Shown piece after piece: positions 1 through 5,787 of a stretch of DNA of 5,787 bases (positions are counted from its first letter, which is position 1; the number at the start of each line of letters is the position of its first letter). Location of the stretch: positions 1 to 5,787 of the forward strand of contig CALQBT020000197.1 of the NCBI GenBank assembly GCA_943328885.2, given 5' to 3'. Source of the stretch: Bordetella parapertussis (GTDB lineage Bacteria; Pseudomonadota; Gammaproteobacteria; Burkholderiales; Burkholderiaceae_C). The notes beneath the pieces are model-generated. The model worked only from the letters and a program-made list of their open reading frames with translations, did not search any database and had not been told where the DNA came from. A program made the translations under genes and the position numbers.

Positions 1-738
1 ACCGTCAAGGTCCTGATACTGGAAGACAACCCGGTGGCGCGCAGCTTCCTGTGCCGCGTGGTTCGGGAAAGCTTCAGCGACGTGCTCGCGATCACTGAGG
101 CCGGCGATCTTGAATCGGCACGCAAACACATCAGTCTGACCGGTGGCGCCAGCGGCATGCACGGGGTCGATCCGTTCAAACTGATCCTGGTTGACCTCGA
201 ACTGCCCGACGGCAACGGCATGGAGTTGCTCAGAGAACTGTCGCTCTACCCAGCCACCAAGATCGTCAACACGCTGTATTCCGACGATGAGCACCTGTTC
301 CCGGCACTGCAATGCGGTGCTGACGGTTATCTTCTCAAGGAGGACCGCTTTGAGGTGCTGGTCGAGGAATTGCAGAAGATCGTTCGGGGCCAGCCGCCGC
401 TGTCGCCGGCGATCGCCAGACGCTTGCTGGCGCATTTCCAGCAAGGCGGCCGGACCAGCGCAGCAACCCTCGAGTCGGGCTTCAAGATGCCGGCGGGTTT
501 TGTCTCCGCCAACCCGCCAGTCACGATCGAGCCAACGCCCGACCACGAACGCTTGACGCCGCGCGAGACCGAGGTGCTCACCTACCTGAGCAAGGGCTTC
601 ACGATCAAGGAGATCGCCGGCTTGATGGGCATCAAGTGGTTCACCGTCAACGACCACATCAAGTCCATCTACAAGAAGCTCAACGTCTCGAGCCGTGCCG
701 AAGCCGCGGTGCTCGCCACCAAGCAAGGACTGGTCTGA
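1..738 (+). CDS. NarL/LuxR-family response regulator, 5' end cut off by window edge
   Basis: This is a two-component response regulator that would bind DNA after phosphorylation by a histidine kinase. The frame is open from base 1 (245 codons visible, TGA at 736-738). The first residues, TVKVLILEDNP, are already the beta-1 strand of a receiver domain, so only a few codons should be missing and the GTG at 34 is not the start. In visible-codon numbering, E8 and D9 form the acidic pocket, D65 (LILVDLELPDGNG) is the phospho-acceptor, T91 is the switch Thr and K113 (LLKED) is the conserved Lys. A linker of about 45 residues leads to a LuxR-type helix-turn-helix at about 184-245 (LTPRETEVL, then TVNDHIKSIYKKLNV). 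All key receiver residues are present, so it should be phosphorylatable. The kinase gene follows by 53 bases on the same strand, suggesting co-transcription. Targets cannot be read from the sequence. Confidence 0.95.
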   Translation, partial: TVKVLILEDNPVARSFLCRVVRESFSDVLAITEAGDLESARKHISLTGGASGMHGVDPFKLILVDLELPDGNGMELLRELSLYPATKIVNTLYSDDEHLFPALQCGADGYLLKEDRFEVLVEELQKIVRGQPPLSPAIARRLLAHFQQGGRTSAATLESGFKMPAGFVSANPPVTIEPTPDHERLTPRETEVLTYLSKGFTIKEIAGLMGIKWFTVNDHIKSIYKKLNVSSRAEAAVLATKQGLV

Positions 739-791
739 ACCTCACCGGGCCTGTCCCTGCGCCTGTTGGGTCGAGCGTGGCGCGCTGAGCG
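739..791 (+). other. Intergenic gap between regulator and kinase
   Basis: Short non-coding gap between the regulator stop and the earliest possible kinase start. In the kinase frame a TGA at 786-788 blocks any longer start. I see no terminator hairpin with a T tract and no convincing promoter, which fits one transcript covering both genes. There is also no strong Shine-Dalgarno sequence; only a GAG lies just before the GTG at 792. Confidence 0.6.
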
Positions 792-1775
792 GTGTATTCA
801 GCACTGAAATCCTGGATCCTGGGCCGCCACGCCGGACCCAGTGCGATGAGCGCCGAACGCATGTTCGAGCGACTGTATCGGGTGGCGCGCGCGATTGAAC
901 AATCGCCCGAACAAGCTGATCGACAAGTCACCGACCTGTTGCGTGAGTTGTACGACCCCATCACGCTGGTGCACGACACACAGGTCGAATCGCCTGCTCG
1001 GGTCAGCGCCGATGGTTCGACCCTGGTGGTGCCGATTCCCGACACACTGGCGCCAGGCGGAGCCAGCGCGCCGGCGTCCGGTCTGGTGCTGCGCTTCGCC
1101 CAGCAAGGCCGGCGGCTGTTCACCCAGACCGATGCGCGCCTGAGCGAACGGCTGCTCGAGCAGTTGGGGCGGGCCGTGGCCTATGACCGGGCGGTCGAAC
1201 AAGGTCGCCGCGAAGAGCGCACCCGAATCGCCCAGGACCTGCATGACGACATCGGGGCGCGCCTGCTGACGCTGATGTACCAGGCGCCCAACCCCGAGAT
1301 CGAGGAGTACATCCGCCATACGCTGCAGGATCTGAAAACACTCACCCGAGGCCTGGCCGCCGCCAACCACCCGCTGTCGCATGCTGCGGCCGAATGGAAA
1401 GCTGATATCGGCCAGCGCTTGAGCACCGCAGGCTGCGATCTGCACTGGAGCTTCTCGGCCGACAAGGACTTCGCGCTGTCGGTCGTGCAGTGGTCAGGCC
1501 TGACCAGAGTGCTGCGTGAGCTGGTCAACAACATCATCGTGCACGCCCACGCCACCCAGGTCTTGATCAGCGCCGGCTTTGACCGCGGCCGGTTGACGCT
1601 GCAGATCAGCGACGACGGCATCGGCCGCGCCCCCGAGACCTGGTCGCATGGCCTGGGCCTGGGCGGCGTGCGCAAGCGGGTCAGGTTGCTGGGCGGCCAG
1701 GTCACATGGGCTGAGCAAGCCGGTCGCGGCATACGCTGCGACGTGTCAGTGCCGCTCACGGAGGGAAGGGACTGA
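792..1775 (+). CDS. Soluble sensor histidine kinase (HisKA_3 / HATPase_c), NarX/DegS-like
   Basis: This is a histidine kinase, probably the phosphodonor for the response regulator just upstream. From the GTG at 792 it has 327 residues. Residues about 30-135 show a helix-strand pattern (ITLVHD, STLVVPIPD, SGLVLRF) that could be a degenerate GAF-like sensor; this is inference. A charged helix (EQGRREERTRIAQDL) leads into the HisKA_3 box HDDIGARLL with phospho-His151. The ATPase domain has the N box (ELVNN, 243-247), the G1 box DDGIG (274-278) and a glycine-rich G2 segment GLGLGGVRKR (287-296). No transmembrane helix or signal peptide is visible, so it should be cytoplasmic, which is less usual than the membrane-bound sensors common in this class. 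The start is uncertain: GTG 792 is the most upstream possible, while ATG 846 (309 residues, weak GGA 9 bases before) is equally reasonable. Neither choice changes the domains. Confidence 0.92.
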   Translation: MYSALKSWILGRHAGPSAMSAERMFERLYRVARAIEQSPEQADRQVTDLLRELYDPITLVHDTQVESPARVSADGSTLVVPIPDTLAPGGASAPASGLVLRFAQQGRRLFTQTDARLSERLLEQLGRAVAYDRAVEQGRREERTRIAQDLHDDIGARLLTLMYQAPNPEIEEYIRHTLQDLKTLTRGLAAANHPLSHAAAEWKADIGQRLSTAGCDLHWSFSADKDFALSVVQWSGLTRVLRELVNNIIVHAHATQVLISAGFDRGRLTLQISDDGIGRAPETWSHGLGLGGVRKRVRLLGGQVTWAEQAGRGIRCDVSVPLTEGRD

Positions 1776-1797
1776 ATGCGTCGAACGGCGGGCAGGT
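1776..1797. other. 22-bp gap between convergent genes
   Basis: The kinase (+) and the oxidoreductase (-) end tail to tail with 22 bases between their stop codons. I see no stem-loop followed by a T run in either direction, so transcripts from the two sides probably overlap at their 3' ends or end by another route. Confidence 0.5.
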
Positions 1798-3483
1798 TCA
1801 GGCCGCCACGCGCAGCAGGCTCAAGCCCAGCGCTTCGGCGACTTCGATGCCGTCGACACCAGCCGACATGATCCCGCCGGCGTAGCCAGCACCCTCGCCT
1901 GCCGGGTACAGGCCAGCGACGTTCAGGCTCTGGAAGTCCTTGCCTCGGGTGATGCGCAACGGCGACGAGGTTCGGGTCTCGACCCCGGTCAGCACCGCAT
2001 CGGCCATCGCAAAACCCGGGATCTGGCGCTCGAACGCCGGCAAGGCTTCGCGGATCGCCGCCAGTGCTTCGTCGGGCAGGCTGCCGCGACCGGGCTCGGC
2101 CAGATCGGTCAGCGTCACGCCGGGTTGGTAAGAGGGCTGCACGCTGCCGACCTCCCGCGCGAGAGCCCGACCATGCCGGCCGACGACAAAGTCGCCCAGC
2201 AGCTGGCCCGGCGCGCGGTAGTTTTCACCACCCAGCGCGTAAGCACGAGACTCCCAGAAGCGCTGGAAAGCGATGCCGTCCAGCGGTGAGACCGGGCCGC
2301 TGGCGTTCTGGTCCTGGCGGTAATCTTGCGGCGAGATACCGACGACGATGCCGGCGTTGGCGTTGCGCTCGTTGCGCGAATACTGGCTCATGCCATTGGT
2401 CACCACCCGACCAGCCTCGGAGGTCGCGGCCACCACAGTACCACCCGGGCACATGCAAAAGCTGTAGACCGAGCGACCGTTCCTGGCATGGTGGACCAGC
2501 TTGTAGTCGGCCGCGCCCAGCATGGGATGGCCGGCGCTGGGGCCGAAGCGGGCGCGGTCGATCAGCGATTGCGGGTGCTCGACGCGAAACCCAACCGAGA
2601 ACGGCTTGGCCTGCATGAACACACCACGGCGGTGCAGCATCTCGAAGGTGTCGCGTGCACTGTGGCCCACCGCCAGCACCACGTGGTCGGTGCGGATCTG
2701 CTCGCCGCTGTCCAAGGTCAGCCCGCGGACCTGCGCGCCGTCCGCGCCGGTCTCGATCCGCAGGTCGACGACACGCTGCCGGAACCGGATCTCGCCGCCC
2801 AGCGCCTCGATGTCGGCGCGCATCTTCTCGACCATGCCGACCAGTCGGAACGTGCCGATGTGCGGCTTCGCCACGTAGAGAATCTCTTCGGGCGCACCGG
2901 CCTTGACAAACTCGGTCAGCACTTTTCGCGTCAGATGCCGCGGATCGCTGATCTGGCTCCAGAGCTTGCCGTCCGAGAACGTGCCAGCACCGCCTTCGCC
3001 GAACTGCACGTTAGATTCCGGCGTCAGAACGCCCTGCCGCCACAAGGCCCAGGTGTCCTTGGTGCGCTCACGCACCTCCTTGCCGCGCTCGAGCACGATG
3101 GGCCGCAGCCCCATCTGGGCCAGCACCAGCGCCGCAAAGATGCCGCAGGGGCCGAAACCGATCACCACCGGTCGCGGGCGACCCAGCCCAAAGTCGACCG
3201 GCGCCTGCGCGACCAGGCGGTACCGGGTGTCAGGCGTGGGTCGAATGTGGCTGTCGCGAGCATGACGGGACAACACGACGGCCTCGTCCACGCCGGTGGC
3301 GAGCGTGCAGTCGACGGTGTAGATCAACACCACCGCCGACTTCTTGCGCGCATCGTGGCTGCGCTTGAAGACCAAGAAGCCGAACAACTCGGCTTCAGCC
3401 AGTCCCAGCCGGGTCAGAACAGCCAGCCGCAAGGCGTCGGGACCATGGTCCAACGGCAGTCGCAGCTCGGTGATTCTCAACAT
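1798..3483 (-). CDS. NAD(P)/FAD-dependent oxidoreductase, COG2509-type
   Basis: This is a predicted cytoplasmic flavoprotein dehydrogenase of 561 residues, a normal length for the COG2509 'uncharacterized FAD-dependent dehydrogenase' family, whose substrate is not established as far as I know. Residues 1-95 form the family's N-terminal domain (MLRITELRLPLDH). The Rossmann dinucleotide motif is GFGPCG at 109-114, with the beta-2 acidic end at LERG (131-134). Family signatures follow: FGEGGAGTFSDGKL (161-174), AVGHSARDTFEML (271-283), CMCPGG (343-348), GVETRTSSPLRI (500-511), and a C-terminal FAD-binding stretch YPAGEGAGYAGG (526-537). The ATG at 3483 fits the usual family N-terminus. The frame stays open 21 codons further to a TTG at 3546, but that extension is unlike the conserved start. 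A weak GAG lies about 7 bases before the ATG. It is convergent with the kinase, and the small basic gene is upstream on the same strand. No defect is seen. Confidence 0.93.
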   Translation of the reverse strand: MLRITELRLPLDHGPDALRLAVLTRLGLAEAELFGFLVFKRSHDARKKSAVVLIYTVDCTLATGVDEAVVLSRHARDSHIRPTPDTRYRLVAQAPVDFGLGRPRPVVIGFGPCGIFAALVLAQMGLRPIVLERGKEVRERTKDTWALWRQGVLTPESNVQFGEGGAGTFSDGKLWSQISDPRHLTRKVLTEFVKAGAPEEILYVAKPHIGTFRLVGMVEKMRADIEALGGEIRFRQRVVDLRIETGADGAQVRGLTLDSGEQIRTDHVVLAVGHSARDTFEMLHRRGVFMQAKPFSVGFRVEHPQSLIDRARFGPSAGHPMLGAADYKLVHHARNGRSVYSFCMCPGGTVVAATSEAGRVVTNGMSQYSRNERNANAGIVVGISPQDYRQDQNASGPVSPLDGIAFQRFWESRAYALGGENYRAPGQLLGDFVVGRHGRALAREVGSVQPSYQPGVTLTDLAEPGRGSLPDEALAAIREALPAFERQIPGFAMADAVLTGVETRTSSPLRITRGKDFQSLNVAGLYPAGEGAGYAGGIMSAGVDGIEVAEALGLSLLRVAA

Positions 3484-3554
3484 CAGACACTCATTCGGAC
3501 GCCCGAGCGCCCGAGGCAGACAGGGCAGGATGGAAAAGCGCAGCAATAAAGCAG

Positions 3555-3572
3555 CGCCGCCCGACTGCGGCG
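3555..3572 (-). terminator. GC hairpin after the small gene, possible weak terminator
   Basis: CGCCGC (3555-3560) and GCGGCG (3567-3572) form a perfect 6-bp stem with a 6-base loop, one base past the stop codon of the small minus-strand gene. Read on the minus strand, the stem is followed by CTGCTTTATTG, which is only partly T-rich. It may act as a weak intrinsic terminator or an mRNA 3'-end protector between the small gene and the oxidoreductase. A chance GC stem in GC-rich DNA is possible. Confidence 0.4.
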
Positions 3573-3573
3573 A

Positions 3574-3741
3574 TCAGCCGCCTTTGCGTGGACGCTTGCC
3601 GGGGTTCTTCTTGCTGCGGGTGTGCGAACCGCGCTCGAGGCTGATCTTCTGGCCCTTCGGGGCGGTGAAGCACACGCCCACGGGCGCTGCGGGACGCGGG
3701 GTGGCCCGACGGTCGGCTTCGGTGATGATCTTGTTGGCCAT
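3574..3741 (-). CDS. Small, strongly basic protein of unknown function (55 aa)
   Basis: I do not recognise this protein. It begins MANKIITEADRR and ends with a Lys/Arg/Gly-rich tail (KKNPGKRPRKGG). It has 14 Lys/Arg against 3 Asp/Glu, with eight of the basic residues at 37-53, so nucleic acid or ribosome binding is a reasonable guess but no more. A central hydrophobic patch (VGVCFTAP, 21-28) holds the only Cys (C24). There is no signal peptide or membrane helix. The start is supported by a GGAG 8 bases before the ATG. The same frame stays open to 3903, but the 54 extra residues have no such support and cross the inverted repeat. The gene lies 90 bases upstream of the oxidoreductase on the same strand, with a hairpin between, and is divergent from the radical SAM gene. 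A good ribosome site and G/C-rich third positions argue that it is real. Confidence 0.7.
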   Translation of the reverse strand: MANKIITEADRRATPRPAAPVGVCFTAPKGQKISLERGSHTRSKKNPGKRPRKGG

Positions 3742-3749
3742 GAAAAAAA

Positions 3750-3753
3750 CTCC
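3750..3753 (-). promoter_or_regulatory. Shine-Dalgarno site of the small basic protein
   Basis: On the minus strand GGAG is followed by eight bases (seven T, one C) and then the ATG at 3741-3739. This is the clearest ribosome binding site in the window, and it fixes the start of the 55-residue protein rather than the longer open frame. Confidence 0.65.
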
Positions 3754-3760
3754 GGATCTC

Positions 3761-3790
3761 TGAATAGGCAAAGGCGGGATTAGGCCACAA
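3761..3790 (-). promoter_or_regulatory. Possible sigma70-type promoter for the small gene
   Basis: On the minus strand, TTGTGG (3790-3785) and TATTCA (3766-3761) are separated by 18 bases. A start about 7 bases on would give a leader of only about 13 bases including the GGAG site. Both hexamers are imperfect, and this is one of the few less GC-rich patches in the region. It is a weak candidate from visual matching only. Confidence 0.25.
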
Positions 3791-3843
3791 AGCCAGCGCA
3801 CCCCGGATGAGGTCGGCACCACAGGGCCATCCGACGGCGTCAT

Positions 3844-3869
3844 CTCGAGGCCTGAGCGCAGGCCTCGAG
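3844..3869. repeat. Perfect inverted repeat, 11-bp arms and 4-base loop
   Basis: CTCGAGGCCTG (3844-3854), loop AGCG (3855-3858), CAGGCCTCGAG (3859-3869). The arms match perfectly and the pairing does not extend further. Each arm itself contains two overlapping palindromes, CTCGAG and AGGCCT. No T run follows on either strand, so a simple intrinsic terminator is unlikely. The position, between two divergent genes and two bases before a TTGACG hexamer, suits a dimeric regulator's operator or an RNA hairpin in the leader of either gene. Confidence 0.8.
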
Positions 3870-3871
3870 CC

Positions 3872-3901
3872 TTGACGCGCGCAAGGACGGCGCCGCCTAA
3901 C
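3872..3901 (+). promoter_or_regulatory. Possible promoter (TTGACG ... CCTAAC) upstream of the radical SAM gene
   Basis: TTGACG at 3872-3877 matches five of six bases of the sigma70 -35 consensus. The best -10 at suitable spacing is CCTAAC (3896-3901, 18-base spacer), which matches only three of six and lies in the first unit of the 10-bp array. Transcription from here would run through the array, giving a leader of about 115 bases before the ATG at 4025. The weak -10 makes this tentative. Confidence 0.3.
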
Positions 3902-3960
3902 ACCGCCTAACACCGCCTAACACCGCCACAGACCGCCACAGACCGCCACAGACCGCCTCA
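3891..3960. repeat. Tandem array with exact 10-bp period, seven CCGCC cores
   Basis: CCGCC recurs at 3893, 3903, 3913, 3923, 3933, 3943 and 3953, exactly every 10 bases. The units form two blocks: three of CCGCCTAACA (3893-3922), then three of CCGCCACAGA (3923-3952), then a variant CCGCCTCAGC (3953-3962). Because 10 is not a multiple of 3, the array is not a simple peptide repeat, and stop codons occur in two plus-strand frames within the first block (3898 and 3908). It lies in the divergent intergenic region, ending 64 bases before the radical SAM start. The 10-bp step is close to one DNA helical turn, so each unit would present the same face. Such short tandem arrays also arise by replication slippage. 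Confidence 0.9.
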
Positions 3961-4009
3961 GCCAGCGCCCTCCGAAGCCGACGCCAAGGCGGCCACTTCA
4001 GCCAGCGCC
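3958..4009 (+). repeat. 12-bp direct repeat, copies 40 bp apart
   Basis: TCAGCCAGCGCC occurs at 3958-3969 and again at 3998-4009. The 40-base offset is four times the period of the adjacent array, and the first copy overlaps the last array unit. A shorter match, GCCAGCGC, is also present at 3792-3799. This could be decayed array or duplicated sequence upstream of the radical SAM gene, or chance in GC-rich DNA. Confidence 0.45.
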
Positions 4010-4024
4010 AACGACAATCAGGCG

Positions 4025-5787
4025 ATGCACCCGAGCGACACACCGCCACCCCCGCCAAACCCGTCGATCGCTGAGCCACGGGTGCTGTCGGTGATCCCGC
4101 CGATGACCCAGCTCAACACGCCCTACCCTTCGACCGCGTACCTGACCGGGTTCTTGCGCTCGCGCGGCGTCGCCGCGGTGCAGGAAGACCTGGCATTGGC
4201 GCTGATCCTGCGGTTGCTGTCGGTCGACGGACTGCGCGCCATCGGCGACTGCATCAGCGCGCTGCCGACCAAGCAGCGCTCGCCGCTGGCCCAAGGCTTT
4301 GCCGAGCATCTGCCACGCTACCTGGCCACGATGGCGCCGACGCTGGCGTTTTTGCAGGGGCGCGACGCAACGCTGGCGCACCGCATCGCCGGCCGAAGCT
4401 TTCTGCCCGAAGGACCGCGCTTCGACTCGCTCGAGGTCTACGTCGATGACGATGGCGGCGACCCGATGGCCTGGGCTTTCGGGGCGCTCGGCGTGCAGGA
4501 CCGCGCCCGCCACCTCGCAACGCTGTACCTTAACGACATCGCCGACGTGCTGCGTGACGCGGTCGACCCGCGCTTCGAGTTCGTCCGCTACGCCGAATCG
4601 CTGGCGATGAGCCAGCCCACTTTCGAGCCGATGGCCGCCGCGCTGGCCGCACCGCACAACCTGGTCGACCGCAGCTTGCACAGCTTGACGCTATCGGCGC
4701 TAGAACGCCACAAGCCCAATGTGGTGCTGGTGTCGGTGCCTTTCCCTGGCGCGGTCTACGCGGCTTTTCGCATCGCACAGACGATCAAGGCGCAGAACCC
4801 GGCTATCGTCACCGTGCTGGGCGGCGGTTTCGTCAACACCGAGTTGCGCGAGCTGACCGAGCCCCGCGTGTTCGACTGCTTCGACTTCGTCACACTGGAC
4901 GCTGGCGAGCGTCCGCTGCTGGCCTTGCTCGAGCACCTGGCGGGCAAACGATCGGCCAGCCGGCTGGTGCGGACCTTCCACCGACCGGCTGGCGAGGTGC
5001 GCTACCGGAACTTCGCCGAACCCGAGGTGGCGTTCACCGAGGTCGGCACCCCGACCTGGGACGGCCTGCCATTGGACCGCTACCTGTCGCTGCTCGACAT
5101 GCTCAATCCGATGCACCGGCTGTGGTCGGACGGGCGCTGGAACAAGCTCACCGTCGCGCAAGGCTGTTACTGGAAGAAATGCAGCTTCTGCGACGTCAGC
5201 CTGGACTACATCTCGCGCTACGAGACCGCCGGCGCCGAACTGCTGGTCGACCGGATCGAGGCCATCGTCGCCGAGACCGGCCAGACCGGCTTTCACTTTG
5301 TCGACGAAGCCGCACCGCCCAAGGCACTCAAGACCCTGGCCGCCGAGCTCAGGCGCCGCGAGACCGCGATCTCCTGGTGGGGCAACATCCGCTTCGAGAA
5401 GTCCTTCTCGCCCGAGCTGTGCCAGCAGCTCGCCGACAGCGGCTGCATCGCGATCTCGGGCGGGTTGGAGGTCGCCAGCGACCGGCTGCTGGCGCTGATG
5501 AAAAAAGGCGTCACAGTCGACCAGGTTGCGCGGGTGACCAAGGCTTTCTCGGACGCAGGCATCCTGGTCCACGCCTACCTGATGTACGGCTTCCCGACCC
5601 AGACCGTGCACGACACGGTCGACGCACTGGAATACGTTCGCCAGCTGTTCGCCGCCGGCTGCATCCAGTCGGGCTTTTTCCACCGCTTCGCCTGCACGGT
5701 GCATTCACCGGTGGGTCGCGACCCTGCGGCCTACGGCATCACGCTGCAGCCGCTGCCGCCAGTGAGCTTCGCAAAGAACGACATCGG
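4025..5787 (+). CDS. Cobalamin-binding-type radical SAM protein, 3' end cut off by window edge
   Basis: This is a predicted radical SAM enzyme of the COG1032 B12-binding class; substrate unknown. From the ATG at 4025 (first start after the in-frame TAA at 3908) 587 codons are visible with no stop. A Pro-rich tail (residues 1-19) precedes the first strand of a B12-binding-like Rossmann domain, VLSVIPPMTQLNTPYPS (20-36). A helix-rich stretch of about 175 residues follows, then the rest of the fold: PNVVLVSVPFPG (231-242) and LGGGFVNTEL (265-274). I see no DxHxxG lower-ligand motif, so any cobalamin would be bound without His. The [4Fe-4S] motif is C381-YWKK-C386-SF-C389 (CX4CX2C rather than the usual CX3CX2C), with an aromatic before the last Cys as normal. 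Later strands give FVDEAAPP (425-432), GGLEVASD (479-486) and YGFPTQT (521-527). The Shine-Dalgarno is weak: an AGG only two bases before the ATG. The C-terminus lies outside the window. Confidence 0.9.
   Translation, partial: MHPSDTPPPPPNPSIAEPRVLSVIPPMTQLNTPYPSTAYLTGFLRSRGVAAVQEDLALALILRLLSVDGLRAIGDCISALPTKQRSPLAQGFAEHLPRYLATMAPTLAFLQGRDATLAHRIAGRSFLPEGPRFDSLEVYVDDDGGDPMAWAFGALGVQDRARHLATLYLNDIADVLRDAVDPRFEFVRYAESLAMSQPTFEPMAAALAAPHNLVDRSLHSLTLSALERHKPNVVLVSVPFPGAVYAAFRIAQTIKAQNPAIVTVLGGGFVNTELRELTEPRVFDCFDFVTLDAGERPLLALLEHLAGKRSASRLVRTFHRPAGEVRYRNFAEPEVAFTEVGTPTWDGLPLDRYLSLLDMLNPMHRLWSDGRWNKLTVAQGCYWKKCSFCDVSLDYISRYETAGAELLVDRIEAIVAETGQTGFHFVDEAAPPKALKTLAAELRRRETAISWWGNIRFEKSFSPELCQQLADSGCIAISGGLEVASDRLLALMKKGVTVDQVARVTKAFSDAGILVHAYLMYGFPTQTVHDTVDALEYVRQLFAAGCIQSGFFHRFACTVHSPVGRDPAAYGITLQPLPPVSFAKNDI

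Noticed and set aside
3484..3546. Extension of the oxidoreductase to a TTG start
   Set aside because: The 21 added residues precede a typical family N-terminus (MLRITELRLPLDH) that begins at an ATG; a TTG start is less likely.
2326..3549. Plus-strand open frame of 407 codons
   Set aside because: It is antisense to the oxidoreductase, which carries clear FAD-binding motifs along the same stretch; the plus-strand translation resembles no family.
3344..3763. Plus-strand open frame of 139 codons across the oxidoreductase start and the small gene
   Set aside because: It overlaps two better supported minus-strand genes and shows no domain or ribosome site.
3742..3903. N-terminal extension of the small basic protein to 109 residues
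   Set aside because: The frame is open, but the extension crosses the inverted repeat and the only good ribosome site is at 3750-3753, directly before the shorter start.
3891..3960. CRISPR array
   Set aside because: Units are only 10 bases with no unique spacers, far shorter than CRISPR repeats, and no cas gene is nearby.
4700..5704. Long minus-strand open frame (334 codons), with another at 3998-4681
   Set aside because: They lie antisense to the radical SAM gene, whose plus-strand frame is continuous and full of family motifs. Long antisense frames are expected in GC-rich coding DNA, and the translations show no recognisable domain.
4025..5787. Frameshift in the radical SAM gene
   Set aside because: I suspected one when first locating the cysteine motif, but translating codon by codon from 4025 to 5785 gave a single uninterrupted frame linking the B12-like and radical SAM parts.

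Overview
The window is GC-rich (coding regions strongly favour G/C in the third codon position). Its protein families and style suggest a proteobacterium, most likely a betaproteobacterium of the Burkholderiales. That placement is inferred from composition and protein character, not from a marker gene. No rRNA, tRNA, CRISPR array, transposase or phage gene is visible, so this looks like ordinary chromosomal sequence with one compact, structured intergenic region.

Layout. (1) Positions 1-738 (+) hold the 3' part of a NarL/LuxR-type response regulator whose start lies before the window. (2) Positions 792-1775 (+) hold a HisKA_3/HATPase histidine kinase with no membrane segment. It follows 53 bases later and is probably the partner in a regulator-then-kinase operon. 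(3) Positions 1798-3483 (-) hold a 561-residue FAD-dependent oxidoreductase of the COG2509 type, convergent with the kinase and only 22 bases from it. (4) Positions 3574-3741 (-) hold a 55-residue, strongly basic small protein with a clear Shine-Dalgarno sequence; I do not recognise it. (5) Positions 3742-4024 form a 283-base divergent intergenic region. It contains a perfect 11-bp-arm inverted repeat, a TTGACG hexamer and a seven-unit array with an exact 10-bp period. (6) From 4025 to the window end (+) runs the first 587 codons of a cobalamin-binding-type radical SAM protein with a CX4CX2C cluster motif. It is open at the right edge.

How the genes relate. The first two genes form a plausible two-component system: the kinase autophosphorylates on His151 and passes phosphate to Asp65 of the visible regulator. 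Nothing in the window shows its signal or targets. The oxidoreductase and the small basic protein lie on the same strand, but a GC-rich hairpin separates them, so they may be separate units. The radical SAM gene is divergent from the small gene, and its upstream region carries most of the unexplained structure. The best candidates for something undescribed are that structured region and the radical SAM protein it precedes. I see no clear evidence of a complete novel multi-gene system inside these boundaries.
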